This document shows, in pieces, positions 1 through 5,353 of a stretch of DNA of 5,584 nt (position 1 is its first letter; each line of letters starts with the position of its first letter). Where the stretch lies: assembly GCA_025363325.1 (NCBI GenBank), contig JANYEF010000534.1, positions 1-5,584 of the forward strand, given 5' to 3'. The notes beneath the pieces were generated by a model. The model worked only from the letters and a program-made list of their open reading frames with translations, was not told the DNA's origin and did no database searches. The position numbers and the translations under genes were made by a program. This DNA is from Nitrospira sp. GTDB taxonomy: Bacteria > Nitrospirota > Nitrospiria > Nitrospirales > Nitrospiraceae.

Positions 1-46
1 CTTCAAGCGAGGACAACGAACAACGTGAAGAACTCGCTGCAGCGCC

Positions 47-76
47 TTGCTCCCATCGCAAGGATCTCCCTATAAT
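47..76 (+). promoter_or_regulatory. Candidate promoter before the mtaB remnant
   Basis: A perfect TATAAT -10 hexamer lies at 71-76. The hexamer 18 bases upstream (47-52, TTGCTC) shares only its first three bases with the -35 consensus TTGACA. Transcription would begin near 83, leaving a leader of only about six bases before the ATG at 89. That would be almost leaderless and fits the absence of a clear Shine-Dalgarno sequence there. A chance match inside the end of an upstream gene cannot be excluded. Confidence 0.4.
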
Positions 77-88
77 GGCCCGACTACC

Positions 89-469
89 ATGAAACGTGCA
101 TCGCTCCATACACTCGGCTGCCGACTGAACCAAGCAGAGACAGCCGTGCTCGAAGCTCGCTTGCGGCGCGATGGCTACCGCGTCGTCGAGTTCGGTGAGC
201 CGACAGACTTGCTCATCGTAAACACCTGTTCCGTGACAAAGGATGCGGAACGGTATATCGAATCCACCGTATCCGTCCTCTTCGCGTCGGGAGAAATGGA
301 CGGCTTTAGGTTGGGGGCTACAGCAAACTTTCTGAAAGTGGGTGTCCCCTCAAACATCGATCTCACCAATCATCTAAAAAAGGTGGGTATTACAAGAGCA
401 TCGGACTGTTGGGCGATGGGTCTGCTGACGGCGGAGCGTCAGCCCATGCGAAGGGTGCCGGTTCTATGA
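89..469 (+). CDS. mtaB: MtaB-type tRNA methylthiotransferase, internally deleted remnant (126 aa)
   Basis: Complete MtaB uses radical SAM chemistry to turn t6A37 of tRNA into ms2t6A37 and is usually about 430-450 residues long; this ORF has 126. Residues 1-55 match the start of the N-terminal methylthiotransferase domain, with LGCRLNQAE carrying C11 and VNTCSVT carrying C47, two of its three cluster cysteines. From about residue 57 the sequence matches the C-terminal TRAM domain (VSVLF, then GATANFLKV, then DLTNHLKKVGI), ending where MtaB proteins end. The third cluster cysteine and the whole radical SAM CxxxCxxC core are missing, so methylthiolation is not expected. The frame is open through the junction. 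The ATG at 89 is preferred over a TTG at 47 because family similarity begins there. The stop overlaps the miaB start (ATGA, 466-469). It is either a recent pseudogene, a retained mini-protein or an assembly error. Confidence 0.8.
   Translation: MKRASLHTLGCRLNQAETAVLEARLRRDGYRVVEFGEPTDLLIVNTCSVTKDAERYIESTVSVLFASGEMDGFRLGATANFLKVGVPSNIDLTNHLKKVGITRASDCWAMGLLTAERQPMRRVPVL
249..265 (+). other. Inferred in-frame deletion junction inside mtaB
   Basis: Family similarity switches here from the N-terminal domain (ending near AER, residues 53-55) to the TRAM domain (starting near TVSVLF, residues 60-65). About 300 residues, or 0.9 kb, that MtaB proteins normally carry between these points are missing. 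The join keeps the reading frame. I see no repeat, insertion sequence or scar at the joint. The exact breakpoint cannot be placed without an intact relative. Confidence 0.65.
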
Positions 470-1815
470 AGGCCAAATCCACACCGACTCACGTGCATCT
501 TGAAACATTTGGCTGCCAGATGAATGAGTACGACTCGGAACTCGTTCGCTCGCTTATGAAACAAGATGGATTTGTATTTACCGACGAGCGCGAGCGCGCA
601 GACGTGATTTTGATGAACACCTGCGCGATTCGCGAGAATGCCCACAATAAGGCCTATACACACTTATCTGAGCTCAAGAAACTCAAGCGGCAACGTCCGT
701 TGGTCGTAGGTGTCTTGGGTTGTATGGCGCAAAACCTGAAAGAGGAGCTGACGGACATTCAGCCGCTGGTCGATGTGCTCGCCGGCCCTGATACCTATCG
801 CCAGCTGCCGATGTTGATCCGCAACGCCATACGTTCGCAAGAAGAGGGGCTGGATCAGAAGGAACTCGCGGTCGACCTTTCGGAATATGAAACCTATCAC
901 GATGTCATACCAGACCGAAACGACGGGGTAAATGCCTGGATCGCCGTCATGCGAGGCTGCGACAACTTCTGCAGCTTCTGTGTGGTCCCTTATACGCGAG
1001 GGCGTGAGCGCTCCCGCGATCCGGAAGGAATCGTCCAGGAAGCTCGCCGGATCGCCGAGCTAGGATTCAAGCAAATCACGCTCCTCGGACAAAATGTCAA
1101 TTCGTACCGATCTGGTGACTGGGATTTTGCACGATTGATCAAGGCCGTCGCAGACGTGCCGGGCATCGAACGCGTGAGATTCACGTCCCCACACCCCAAA
1201 GACTTTCCGCCTTCATTGTTGGAAGCCGTCGTGTCCCATCCCAACATCTGCAAGCAAATTCATTTACCACTTCAATCTGGTAGCGACCGCATGCTCGGCT
1301 TGATGAATCGCACCTATACGAATAAAGAGTATCGTGCCTTGGTCGACCGTATCCGCACCCTGCGGTCGGACATCGTCCTAACCACCGATATCATTTGTGG
1401 TTTCTGCGGGGAAAGCGATGGGGAGTTTGCCGAGACATACCGCCTTGTCGAGGAGATACAGTTTCACTCAGCGTTTATCTTCAAATATTCTGAGCGAAAG
1501 CACACCATGGCCGCGCGCAAGTTTTCGGACGATGTCTCCGAGACGGTAAAGACCGAACGGGTGACGCGACTTTTCGACCTCCAACGGAACATTGCCTACG
1601 CGCGCAACCGAGAATATCTTAAGATGACAATTCCTGTCCTGGTCGAAGGGGATGCTAAGCGATCCGCCGCGCAGGGCATGGGAAAATCGGATGGCAACAT
1701 CACCGTCATCTGGGACAAATGTGCGATATCCTCTCAACCAGGAGACATGATTTCCCTTGCCATCTACGATGCGTCGTCCACGACGTTGTATGCGGAACGT
1801 CCGCCGATAAATTGA
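466..1815 (+). CDS. miaB: MiaB, tRNA-2-methylthio-N6-dimethylallyladenosine synthase
   Basis: This cytoplasmic radical SAM enzyme adds a methylthio group to i6A37 of tRNAs that read codons beginning with U, giving ms2i6A. The 449 residues are normal for MiaB. The N-terminal domain holds three cluster cysteines: C17 in TFGCQMNEYDS, C53 in NTCAIRENA and C86 in LGCMAQ. The radical SAM core has C165, C169 and C172 in RGCDNFCSFC followed by VVPYTRGRERSR, then LLGQNVNSY and HLPLQSGSD. A TRAM domain follows from about residue 383, with GKSDGNITVIW. QMNEYDS and CAIRENA point to MiaB rather than MtaB or RimO. The ATG at 466 is chosen because it overlaps the upstream stop as ATGA and has AAGGG ten bases before it, which suggests translational coupling to the mtaB remnant. 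Within the usual VGFPGE strand this protein reads CGFCGE (C311, C314), an unusual extra cysteine pair. No clear terminator follows. Confidence 0.96.
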   Translation: MKAKSTPTHVHLETFGCQMNEYDSELVRSLMKQDGFVFTDERERADVILMNTCAIRENAHNKAYTHLSELKKLKRQRPLVVGVLGCMAQNLKEELTDIQPLVDVLAGPDTYRQLPMLIRNAIRSQEEGLDQKELAVDLSEYETYHDVIPDRNDGVNAWIAVMRGCDNFCSFCVVPYTRGRERSRDPEGIVQEARRIAELGFKQITLLGQNVNSYRSGDWDFARLIKAVADVPGIERVRFTSPHPKDFPPSLLEAVVSHPNICKQIHLPLQSGSDRMLGLMNRTYTNKEYRALVDRIRTLRSDIVLTTDIICGFCGESDGEFAETYRLVEEIQFHSAFIFKYSERKHTMAARKFSDDVSETVKTERVTRLFDLQRNIAYARNREYLKMTIPVLVEGDAKRSAAQGMGKSDGNITVIWDKCAISSQPGDMISLAIYDASSTTLYAERPPIN

Positions 1816-2125
1816 ATCGCTGGCGTCCACCTTACTTCCACAAAAATCATTTTTCTAGAATACGCTCCAAAACGAACACTCCCGAACAAGAACTGTTTGT
1901 GAATCCCACCGTCCCTCACGGCTCTCAAAAAATGACGTAGGTCGCCATTCGCATAATGGTCCGCAGTGGAACAGGAGCCAATCATTCAAGAATTCATAAA
2001 GTAACTTGGTGCGATATTACTATTTAGTGCTGTATTATCATACATATAGACTCATTAAATCCTGTGCTTGTCCACGCCCATATTGAGTCGGTCCATTCCG
2101 TGATAATTACAATCTTCTCCAGATA

Positions 2126-2174
2126 TTGACCTAGTACATCACTGAGTCTACTTCATCACTACTAGGGGCATAAT
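2126..2174 (+). promoter_or_regulatory. Candidate regulated promoter with nested repeats
   Basis: CATCACT occurs twice, at 2137-2143 and 2154-2160, separated by ten bases. The pair is enclosed by the inverted repeat CTAGTA (2131-2136) and TACTAG (2160-2165). A near-consensus -35 hexamer TTGACC overlaps the left end (2126-2131), and a CATAAT -10-like hexamer lies just right (2169-2174). These two hexamers are too far apart to work together. Either TTGACC acts with a poor -10 inside the element, or CATAAT acts with an activator bound at the repeats in place of a -35. Both readings are inference; short repeats in AT-rich DNA can arise by chance. Confidence 0.3.
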
Positions 2175-2224
2175 CTTTGCTATCCAATGAATCACCTATA
2201 CGTAACCGCACACTCTCACACGTT

Positions 2225-2228
2225 GGAG
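2225..2228 (+). promoter_or_regulatory. Ribosome binding site of the small membrane protein
   Basis: GGAG sits six bases before the ATG at 2235, an ideal spacing. It is the main support for translation of this 43-codon frame. Confidence 0.6.
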
Positions 2229-2234
2229 ACGGGC

Positions 2235-2366
2235 ATGATCGAGAATCACGATCACAGCGTAAAAGAAAACATAGATACCTCTGTGAGTCTGGAGACCATC
2301 ATTGCGATGGGACTCTTCGGATGGATTGCTCTGAGCATGGCACTGATGGGCCTGGGAATCTGGTAA
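2235..2366 (+). CDS. Small single-helix membrane protein (43 aa), unknown function
   Basis: This 43-codon frame has a well-placed GGAG, an ATG start and a TAA stop. Residues 1-20 are polar and acidic with two histidines (H5, H7). Residues 21-43 form one continuous hydrophobic stretch (IIAMGLFGWIALSMALMGLGIW), long enough for one membrane helix, and the protein ends right at the helix. The helix contains three methionines, small-residue spacing (G26/G29, G39/G41) that could pack against a partner helix, and two tryptophans. There is no lipobox or cleavage site. I do not recognise the family. It lies 73 bases before the lipoprotein gene on the same strand and may be co-transcribed with it. It could be a small subunit of a membrane complex or a stress-type small protein, but nothing here decides that. 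The hydrophobic pattern and ribosome binding site make a chance frame less likely. Confidence 0.6.
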   Translation: MIENHDHSVKENIDTSVSLETIIAMGLFGWIALSMALMGLGIW

Positions 2367-2370
2367 TCCC

Positions 2371-2384
2371 GTCGGCGTACCGAC
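2371..2384 (+). other. Small hairpin between the membrane protein and the lipoprotein
   Basis: GTCGG and CCGAC can form a perfect five-pair stem with a four-base loop (CGTA), starting five bases after the stop of the small gene. No U-run follows, so it is not a standard intrinsic terminator. It could protect an mRNA end or adjust the ratio of the two genes, or it may be chance. Confidence 0.25.
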
Positions 2385-2426
2385 ACTACATTTGCCATGG
2401 ATAATCACACACACCCGTCTTGAAAG

Positions 2427-2432
2427 AAGGAG
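2427..2432 (+). promoter_or_regulatory. Ribosome binding site fixing the lipoprotein start
   Basis: AAGGAG lies seven bases before the ATG at 2440. It selects this start over the upstream in-frame ATG at 2392, which would put sixteen charged residues in front of the signal peptide. Confidence 0.8.
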
Positions 2433-2439
2433 AGTCGCG

Positions 2440-3372
2440 ATGAAGAGCTATCTCACGCTAGCGAATGTGCAGCATCCGATCATGCAAGGCCTTCTTGGGA
2501 TCGCCGCTCTTACCCTCGTCTTCAGCGGTTGCGCCAGTGGGACAAAACTTGCTCACAATACGAAGGGCAGCGTCTACTTAGAAGAAGTGACTGATTGGTC
2601 GTTTGAAGCCAACCATCCCGCAGTGATCGATCAACTGACCATCATAAAGATCGTGAAAGGGTTATATCGCGATGACAGCATGAGTGGATCTTCGGGAATG
2701 TCCGCTGGTGGCAGCAAGCCGATGAGAATTTTCAGCGATGAGGATGCAGAGTTTCTCTCTCCCCTGCTCGCACAAGGCTTATCAAAGGCGAAACCCGAAC
2801 AGCTTGTTGGGTTCCGCGTATCCTCATCGGCAGGGTCAGGCTCTGAACCCACCACGGGCAGTATTTACGTACAAAAGGGATCCATATACTTGACCATTGG
2901 GAGGGGTAACCTGCCGACTGGCTTTATGCCTGAGTCGGCTGCACGCACCGAACCGGCTCCGGCCTATGCCGCCGGTGGCGCACTCGGCGCCATGGTAATG
3001 ATCATCGACTATCATGCACTGGCCATGGTGCCGATGCCCGCCGCCATGCCGATCGCAAAAGCCACGCCGATCACTCCGATTGTTCCCATGATGGCGGCCT
3101 CTCCTGCAAAAGCTCAGATGGTCTACTCTGACAGGGTAGGGCAGGAGGCAGTGGAGGGCGATTTTCTGGCTCAGAAACTCAGTGACTTGCGAACAGCAAA
3201 AGAGGCGCTCGCCAAGAAGGATTCCGAGATCACTATGCTTCGCAAGGAATCGGCATGGATGAAGCGCGAGCTGCGGGACCGCGACGAGGAAATAAAAGCG
3301 CTCAGGTCGACGAAGGTATCCGCTAAATTGGCACCGAAGAAGAAACCGGCGCAGGCGACACAGAATCGCTAG
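2440..3372 (+). CDS. Putative lipoprotein with coiled-coil C-terminus (310 aa), unknown function
   Basis: The N-terminus has a hydrophobic segment (about residues 17-29) followed by LVFSGC, so C31 is the probable lipidated cysteine; phenylalanine at -3 is somewhat unusual. Residues 43-75 (GSVYLEEVTDWSFEA onward) and 95-127 (RIFSDEDAEFLSPLL, then EQLVGFRV) look like a compact conserved domain, continuing into a likely beta hairpin near 140-153. Residues 170-226 are rich in Ala, Met and Pro with repeated MP pairs, like a flexible linker. Residues 237-292 are charged with heptad-like spacing, suggesting a coiled coil, and the tail is Lys/Ala-rich. I associate the layout with uncharacterised Nitrospira lipoproteins, from memory only. 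The protein probably faces the periplasm, anchored to inner or outer membrane, with the coil mediating assembly or envelope contact. Its stop is six bases from the stop of the convergent exonuclease gene. I assign no function. Confidence 0.85.
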   Translation: MKSYLTLANVQHPIMQGLLGIAALTLVFSGCASGTKLAHNTKGSVYLEEVTDWSFEANHPAVIDQLTIIKIVKGLYRDDSMSGSSGMSAGGSKPMRIFSDEDAEFLSPLLAQGLSKAKPEQLVGFRVSSSAGSGSEPTTGSIYVQKGSIYLTIGRGNLPTGFMPESAARTEPAPAYAAGGALGAMVMIIDYHALAMVPMPAAMPIAKATPITPIVPMMAASPAKAQMVYSDRVGQEAVEGDFLAQKLSDLRTAKEALAKKDSEITMLRKESAWMKRELRDRDEEIKALRSTKVSAKLAPKKKPAQATQNR

Positions 3373-3378
3373 CCTGCC

Positions 3379-4095
3379 TCAGCCGACATTCAGCAATTCC
3401 GGCTGGAGCAAAACCACTTCACTGGACAGGGGCTGTCGGAAATTCATCCGGCAATAACAGGCATACGTGACATACGTATCTTGCAGGCAGTACCGAGCCA
3501 ACTCAAGCCCCTGCCCTTTCTCCCACATCTCAGCCACCTGTGCCCCACTGCCGGACTTAGTTTCGACGTTCAGCGCTCTCGCCAACACGTCGAGCTTCAC
3601 CCACCCACGCGTATCCCAATTGCTCCAGACCGCCATCGTATCGTAGACCGGTTCCGTGCGGAACTTGGCAAGGTTGACGTCCAGGCTCGGCTTAACTTGG
3701 TGAATGATCGATCGCTTCTTGATGAACGGCAGGTCGAAACCCAGACCGTTATGGGTAATAAAAAGCGACGGGCGGTTCTGAGCTAAACGGCTCCAGAATT
3801 GTCGCAGCAACTCCCGCTCATCTCCGCCATACCAAGCCACCGCCCCACGCGGCTCGAACTGGTCAGAAAATTCCAACAGGCCGATACAAACGATCTGACT
3901 GAACGTGCCGTCGAAAGCCGACTTCGCATATTGTTCATCCTCGGCGCGTCGTCGAACTTCGGCAGCCCCCGCCGTAAACAAATCGTAGCCCTCATCTGCC
4001 GGCTCAGATTCGCCGCTTGACGGAAGCTTCCCCGCCAGCCGCTCCCATTCTTTCCGAGGCACTTGAATGGTCTCAATGTCCAGGACGACCTTCAT
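3379..4095 (-). CDS. PolB-like 3'-5' exonuclease (DnaQ/RNase H fold)
   Basis: The 238-residue protein contains all three motifs of DEDD exonucleases in the DNA polymerase B proofreading style. Exo I is LDIET with D6 and E8, Exo II is NGLGFD with N116 and D121, and Exo III is YCLQD with Y202 and D206. Such domains remove nucleotides from 3' ends with two metal ions. No polymerase domain is attached, matching the stand-alone group of predicted PolB-type exonucleases (Pfam PF10108, as I recall). The segment YGGDERELLRQFW and the end DTYVTYACYCRMNF also resemble that group. The gene is last in the mutY operon, and its ATG overlaps the mutT stop as ATGA (4092-4095), so translational coupling is likely. 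Its context suggests trimming of DNA ends during base repair or clean-up, but the true substrate, including RNA, is unknown. Confidence 0.85.
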   Translation of the reverse strand: MKVVLDIETIQVPRKEWERLAGKLPSSGESEPADEGYDLFTAGAAEVRRRAEDEQYAKSAFDGTFSQIVCIGLLEFSDQFEPRGAVAWYGGDERELLRQFWSRLAQNRPSLFITHNGLGFDLPFIKKRSIIHQVKPSLDVNLAKFRTEPVYDTMAVWSNWDTRGWVKLDVLARALNVETKSGSGAQVAEMWEKGQGLELARYCLQDTYVTYACYCRMNFRQPLSSEVVLLQPELLNVG

Positions 4096-4496
4096 GAAGC
4101 CTGCCCCAGGGTCTGTCGACGTAAGGCCTCGATGATCGGACGATCCGCTGGGGGAAACTCAAAGTCGCCCAACTCGTGAGGCCAGACCCATCGAATTTCC
4201 GCGCAGTCGATTGCCGTGGCGTGCCCAGTTTCAATTCTACAGTGGAAGAAATGCAGTTCCACAGTTTTCTCCGCATACTCATGCCGAACGATCTGAAAGG
4301 GTATCGGCACGTCGATACCAATACCCAGCTCCTCGAACAATTCCCGCCGCAGACAGTCTTCCAAAGCTTCACCCGGCTCGCGCTTCCCACCTGGAAACTC
4401 CCAGAACCCTCCCAAGTGCACACCAGGTTTCCGTCGGGCAATCAAGTAGCGGCCCTCACGATAAACAAGACCGGCCGCGACTTCAACGACCTTCAT
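4092..4496 (-). CDS. mutT: MutT-type Nudix hydrolase (8-oxo-dGTP diphosphatase)
   Basis: The 134 residues carry a complete Nudix box at 37-59: G37, E43, R51, E52, E55, E56 and G58 all fit GX5EX7REUXEEXGU. The lead-in GFWEFPGGK is typical of MutT. The expected reaction is hydrolysis of 8-oxo-dGTP to 8-oxo-dGMP and pyrophosphate, which keeps oxidised guanine out of DNA. The C-terminal WVWPHEL and DFEFPPADRPII fit small MutT proteins, whose usual length is about 130. The ATG at 4496 lies inside the end of mutY (14-base overlap) and has only weak purine-rich sequence before it, so translation probably depends on mutY. Nudix substrates are hard to predict from sequence, but location next to mutY strongly favours the oxidised-guanine role. 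The domain sits just where fused MutY proteins carry their own MutT-like domain, yet here it keeps all catalytic residues. Confidence 0.9.
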   Translation of the reverse strand: MKVVEVAAGLVYREGRYLIARRKPGVHLGGFWEFPGGKREPGEALEDCLRRELFEELGIGIDVPIPFQIVRHEYAEKTVELHFFHCRIETGHATAIDCAEIRWVWPHELGDFEFPPADRPIIEALRRQTLGQAS

Positions 4497-5235
4497 GCCG
4501 CACCGCCGCTCTTCGCGGTTTCTGATCGAAGGGATACGTCTTGCAAAATGATTTCATCGGGCATTGCCGACAGGAGGGATTTCTCGCCGTGCAGCAGGTT
4601 GCCCCAAAATCCATGATCGCCTGGTTGAAGTCATAGCCCTTCCCGCGTGGAATTAAGGCTTCAGACAATTCCCATAATTTCGGCTTCTGAGTCTTGGGAT
4701 CGCCCTTCGCGACGAACACCCGATGAAGGACTCGAATCACATTCGTATCCAGGATCGGCGCATCCTCGTTGAACGCGAACGACCGGATGGCGCCGGCCGT
4801 GTAACGTCCGATTCCCTTGAACGACAACAATTCCTCCGCATCGCTCGGAAGCTGGCCCCCATACCGTTCCACCGTCTCGCACGCAATGCTATGTAACCGC
4901 TCAGGACGAATATTGTACCCTAGTGGATACCACGTCTTCTTCACATCCGAGACCGGCGCATCAGCCAACTCTTCAAAGCTTGGGTAGCGGTCCAGAAACT
5001 CGTGGTACTTCGGGATCACCCGATCGACCTGAGTCTGTTGCAGCATCACTTCAGACACCAAAATGTGATAAGGATCGGAGGTCTTCCGCCAAGGAAGATC
5101 GCGGCCATGTTTCTCATACCATTTCAGCAACCGGGTCTGAAAACGGCGCTTCAGCGAGGCGTCGAGGCCGGAGGACTTCTTCGAACTCTTCTTCTTGGGC
5201 AGAGAGGTTGTTCGAGAACGAGAGGTGGTGGGCAT
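4483..5235 (-). CDS. mutY: MutY, A/G-specific adenine glycosylase, lacking the C-terminal domain
   Basis: MutY removes adenine paired opposite 8-oxoguanine. Counting residues from a possible GTG start at 5238 (the ATG at 5235 is residue 2), the chain has 251. A Lys/Ser-rich tail (1-28) precedes the core. GRDLPWR and SEVMLQQTQV carry catalytic E63 and the LQQTQV signature typical of MutY rather than endonuclease III. The helix-hairpin-helix is FKGIGRYTAGAI, followed by ILDTNVIRVL with catalytic D164. A 4Fe-4S loop has C216, C223, C226 and C232 in C-x6-C-x2-C-x5-C spacing. Typical MutY is near 350 residues because of a MutT-like C-terminal domain that reads 8-oxoguanine; here the chain stops 19 residues after the last cysteine. 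The ATG at 5235 is preferred over the adjacent GTG; the Shine-Dalgarno is weak. It is first in an operon with mutT and the exonuclease. Confidence 0.92.
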   Translation of the reverse strand: MPTTSRSRTTSLPKKKSSKKSSGLDASLKRRFQTRLLKWYEKHGRDLPWRKTSDPYHILVSEVMLQQTQVDRVIPKYHEFLDRYPSFEELADAPVSDVKKTWYPLGYNIRPERLHSIACETVERYGGQLPSDAEELLSFKGIGRYTAGAIRSFAFNEDAPILDTNVIRVLHRVFVAKGDPKTQKPKLWELSEALIPRGKGYDFNQAIMDFGATCCTARNPSCRQCPMKSFCKTYPFDQKPRRAAVRHEGR

Positions 5236-5258
5236 CACAGCGTCAATCCAATGGCGGC

Positions 5259-5287
5259 ATTCTAGAAGTGCGCCAACCGAAAATCAA
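5259..5287 (-). promoter_or_regulatory. Sigma-70-type promoter of the mutY-mutT-exonuclease operon
   Basis: Read on the minus strand, TTGATT (5287-5282, four of six -35 bases) and TAGAAT (5264-5259, five of six -10 bases) are exactly 17 bases apart. Transcription should start near 5252, about 17 bases before the mutY start codon. No operator is evident around it. The promoter separates this operon from the upstream isomerase gene. Confidence 0.6.
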
Positions 5288-5353
5288 ATGGCAACCAGAC
5301 GGAGTTAGCACAGCGGTCGATGTACCAAGAGGCACCACTCCACGATGCCACTT

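Larger units (their letters stand above)
1816..2234. other. Intergenic region without a convincing gene
   Basis: I see no family-like reading frame in these ~420 bases. Immediately after miaB there is a short A/T palindrome (AAAAATCATTTTT, 1842-1854), too small and AT-only to be called an intrinsic terminator. From about 1980 to 2180 the DNA is clearly richer in A and T than the flanking genes, which suits a regulatory region for the small membrane protein and lipoprotein downstream. The repeat element and promoter-like hexamers are listed separately. Confidence 0.6.

Noticed and set aside
1468..1830. A 120-codon open frame antisense to the end of miaB
   Set aside because: It is the mirror of a conserved coding region, matches no family I know and has no start signals.
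2006..2038. Promoter from TTGGTG (2006-2011) and TATTAT (2033-2038)
   Set aside because: The spacer is 21 bases, too long for a sigma-70 promoter, and no better -35 hexamer fits TATTAT.
2177..2202. Promoter from TTGCTA (2177-2182) and TATACG (2197-2202)
   Set aside because: The spacer is only 14 bases and the -10 match is poor.
2177..2404. A 75-codon open frame on the plus strand across the small membrane protein gene
   Set aside because: It lacks a ribosome binding site and hydrophobic or family-like pattern; the 43-codon frame at 2235 in a different phase has both signal and structure.
3380..3405. Bidirectional intrinsic terminator at the CAGCCG/CGGCTG inverted repeat
   Set aside because: The stem is only six pairs with a 14-base loop, it lies inside the exonuclease coding end, and no U-run follows on either strand.
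4176..4616. A 146-codon plus-strand frame antisense to mutT and the end of mutY
   Set aside because: Both strands cannot explain the conserved Nudix and Fe-S motifs; those are on the minus strand and this frame has no recognisable features.
4483..5235. Endonuclease III or thymine-specific MIG-type glycosylase instead of MutY
   Set aside because: LQQTQV and the overall core fit MutY; endonuclease III would carry a lysine in the helix-hairpin-helix where this protein has Y146. The missing C-terminal domain alone does not change the family.
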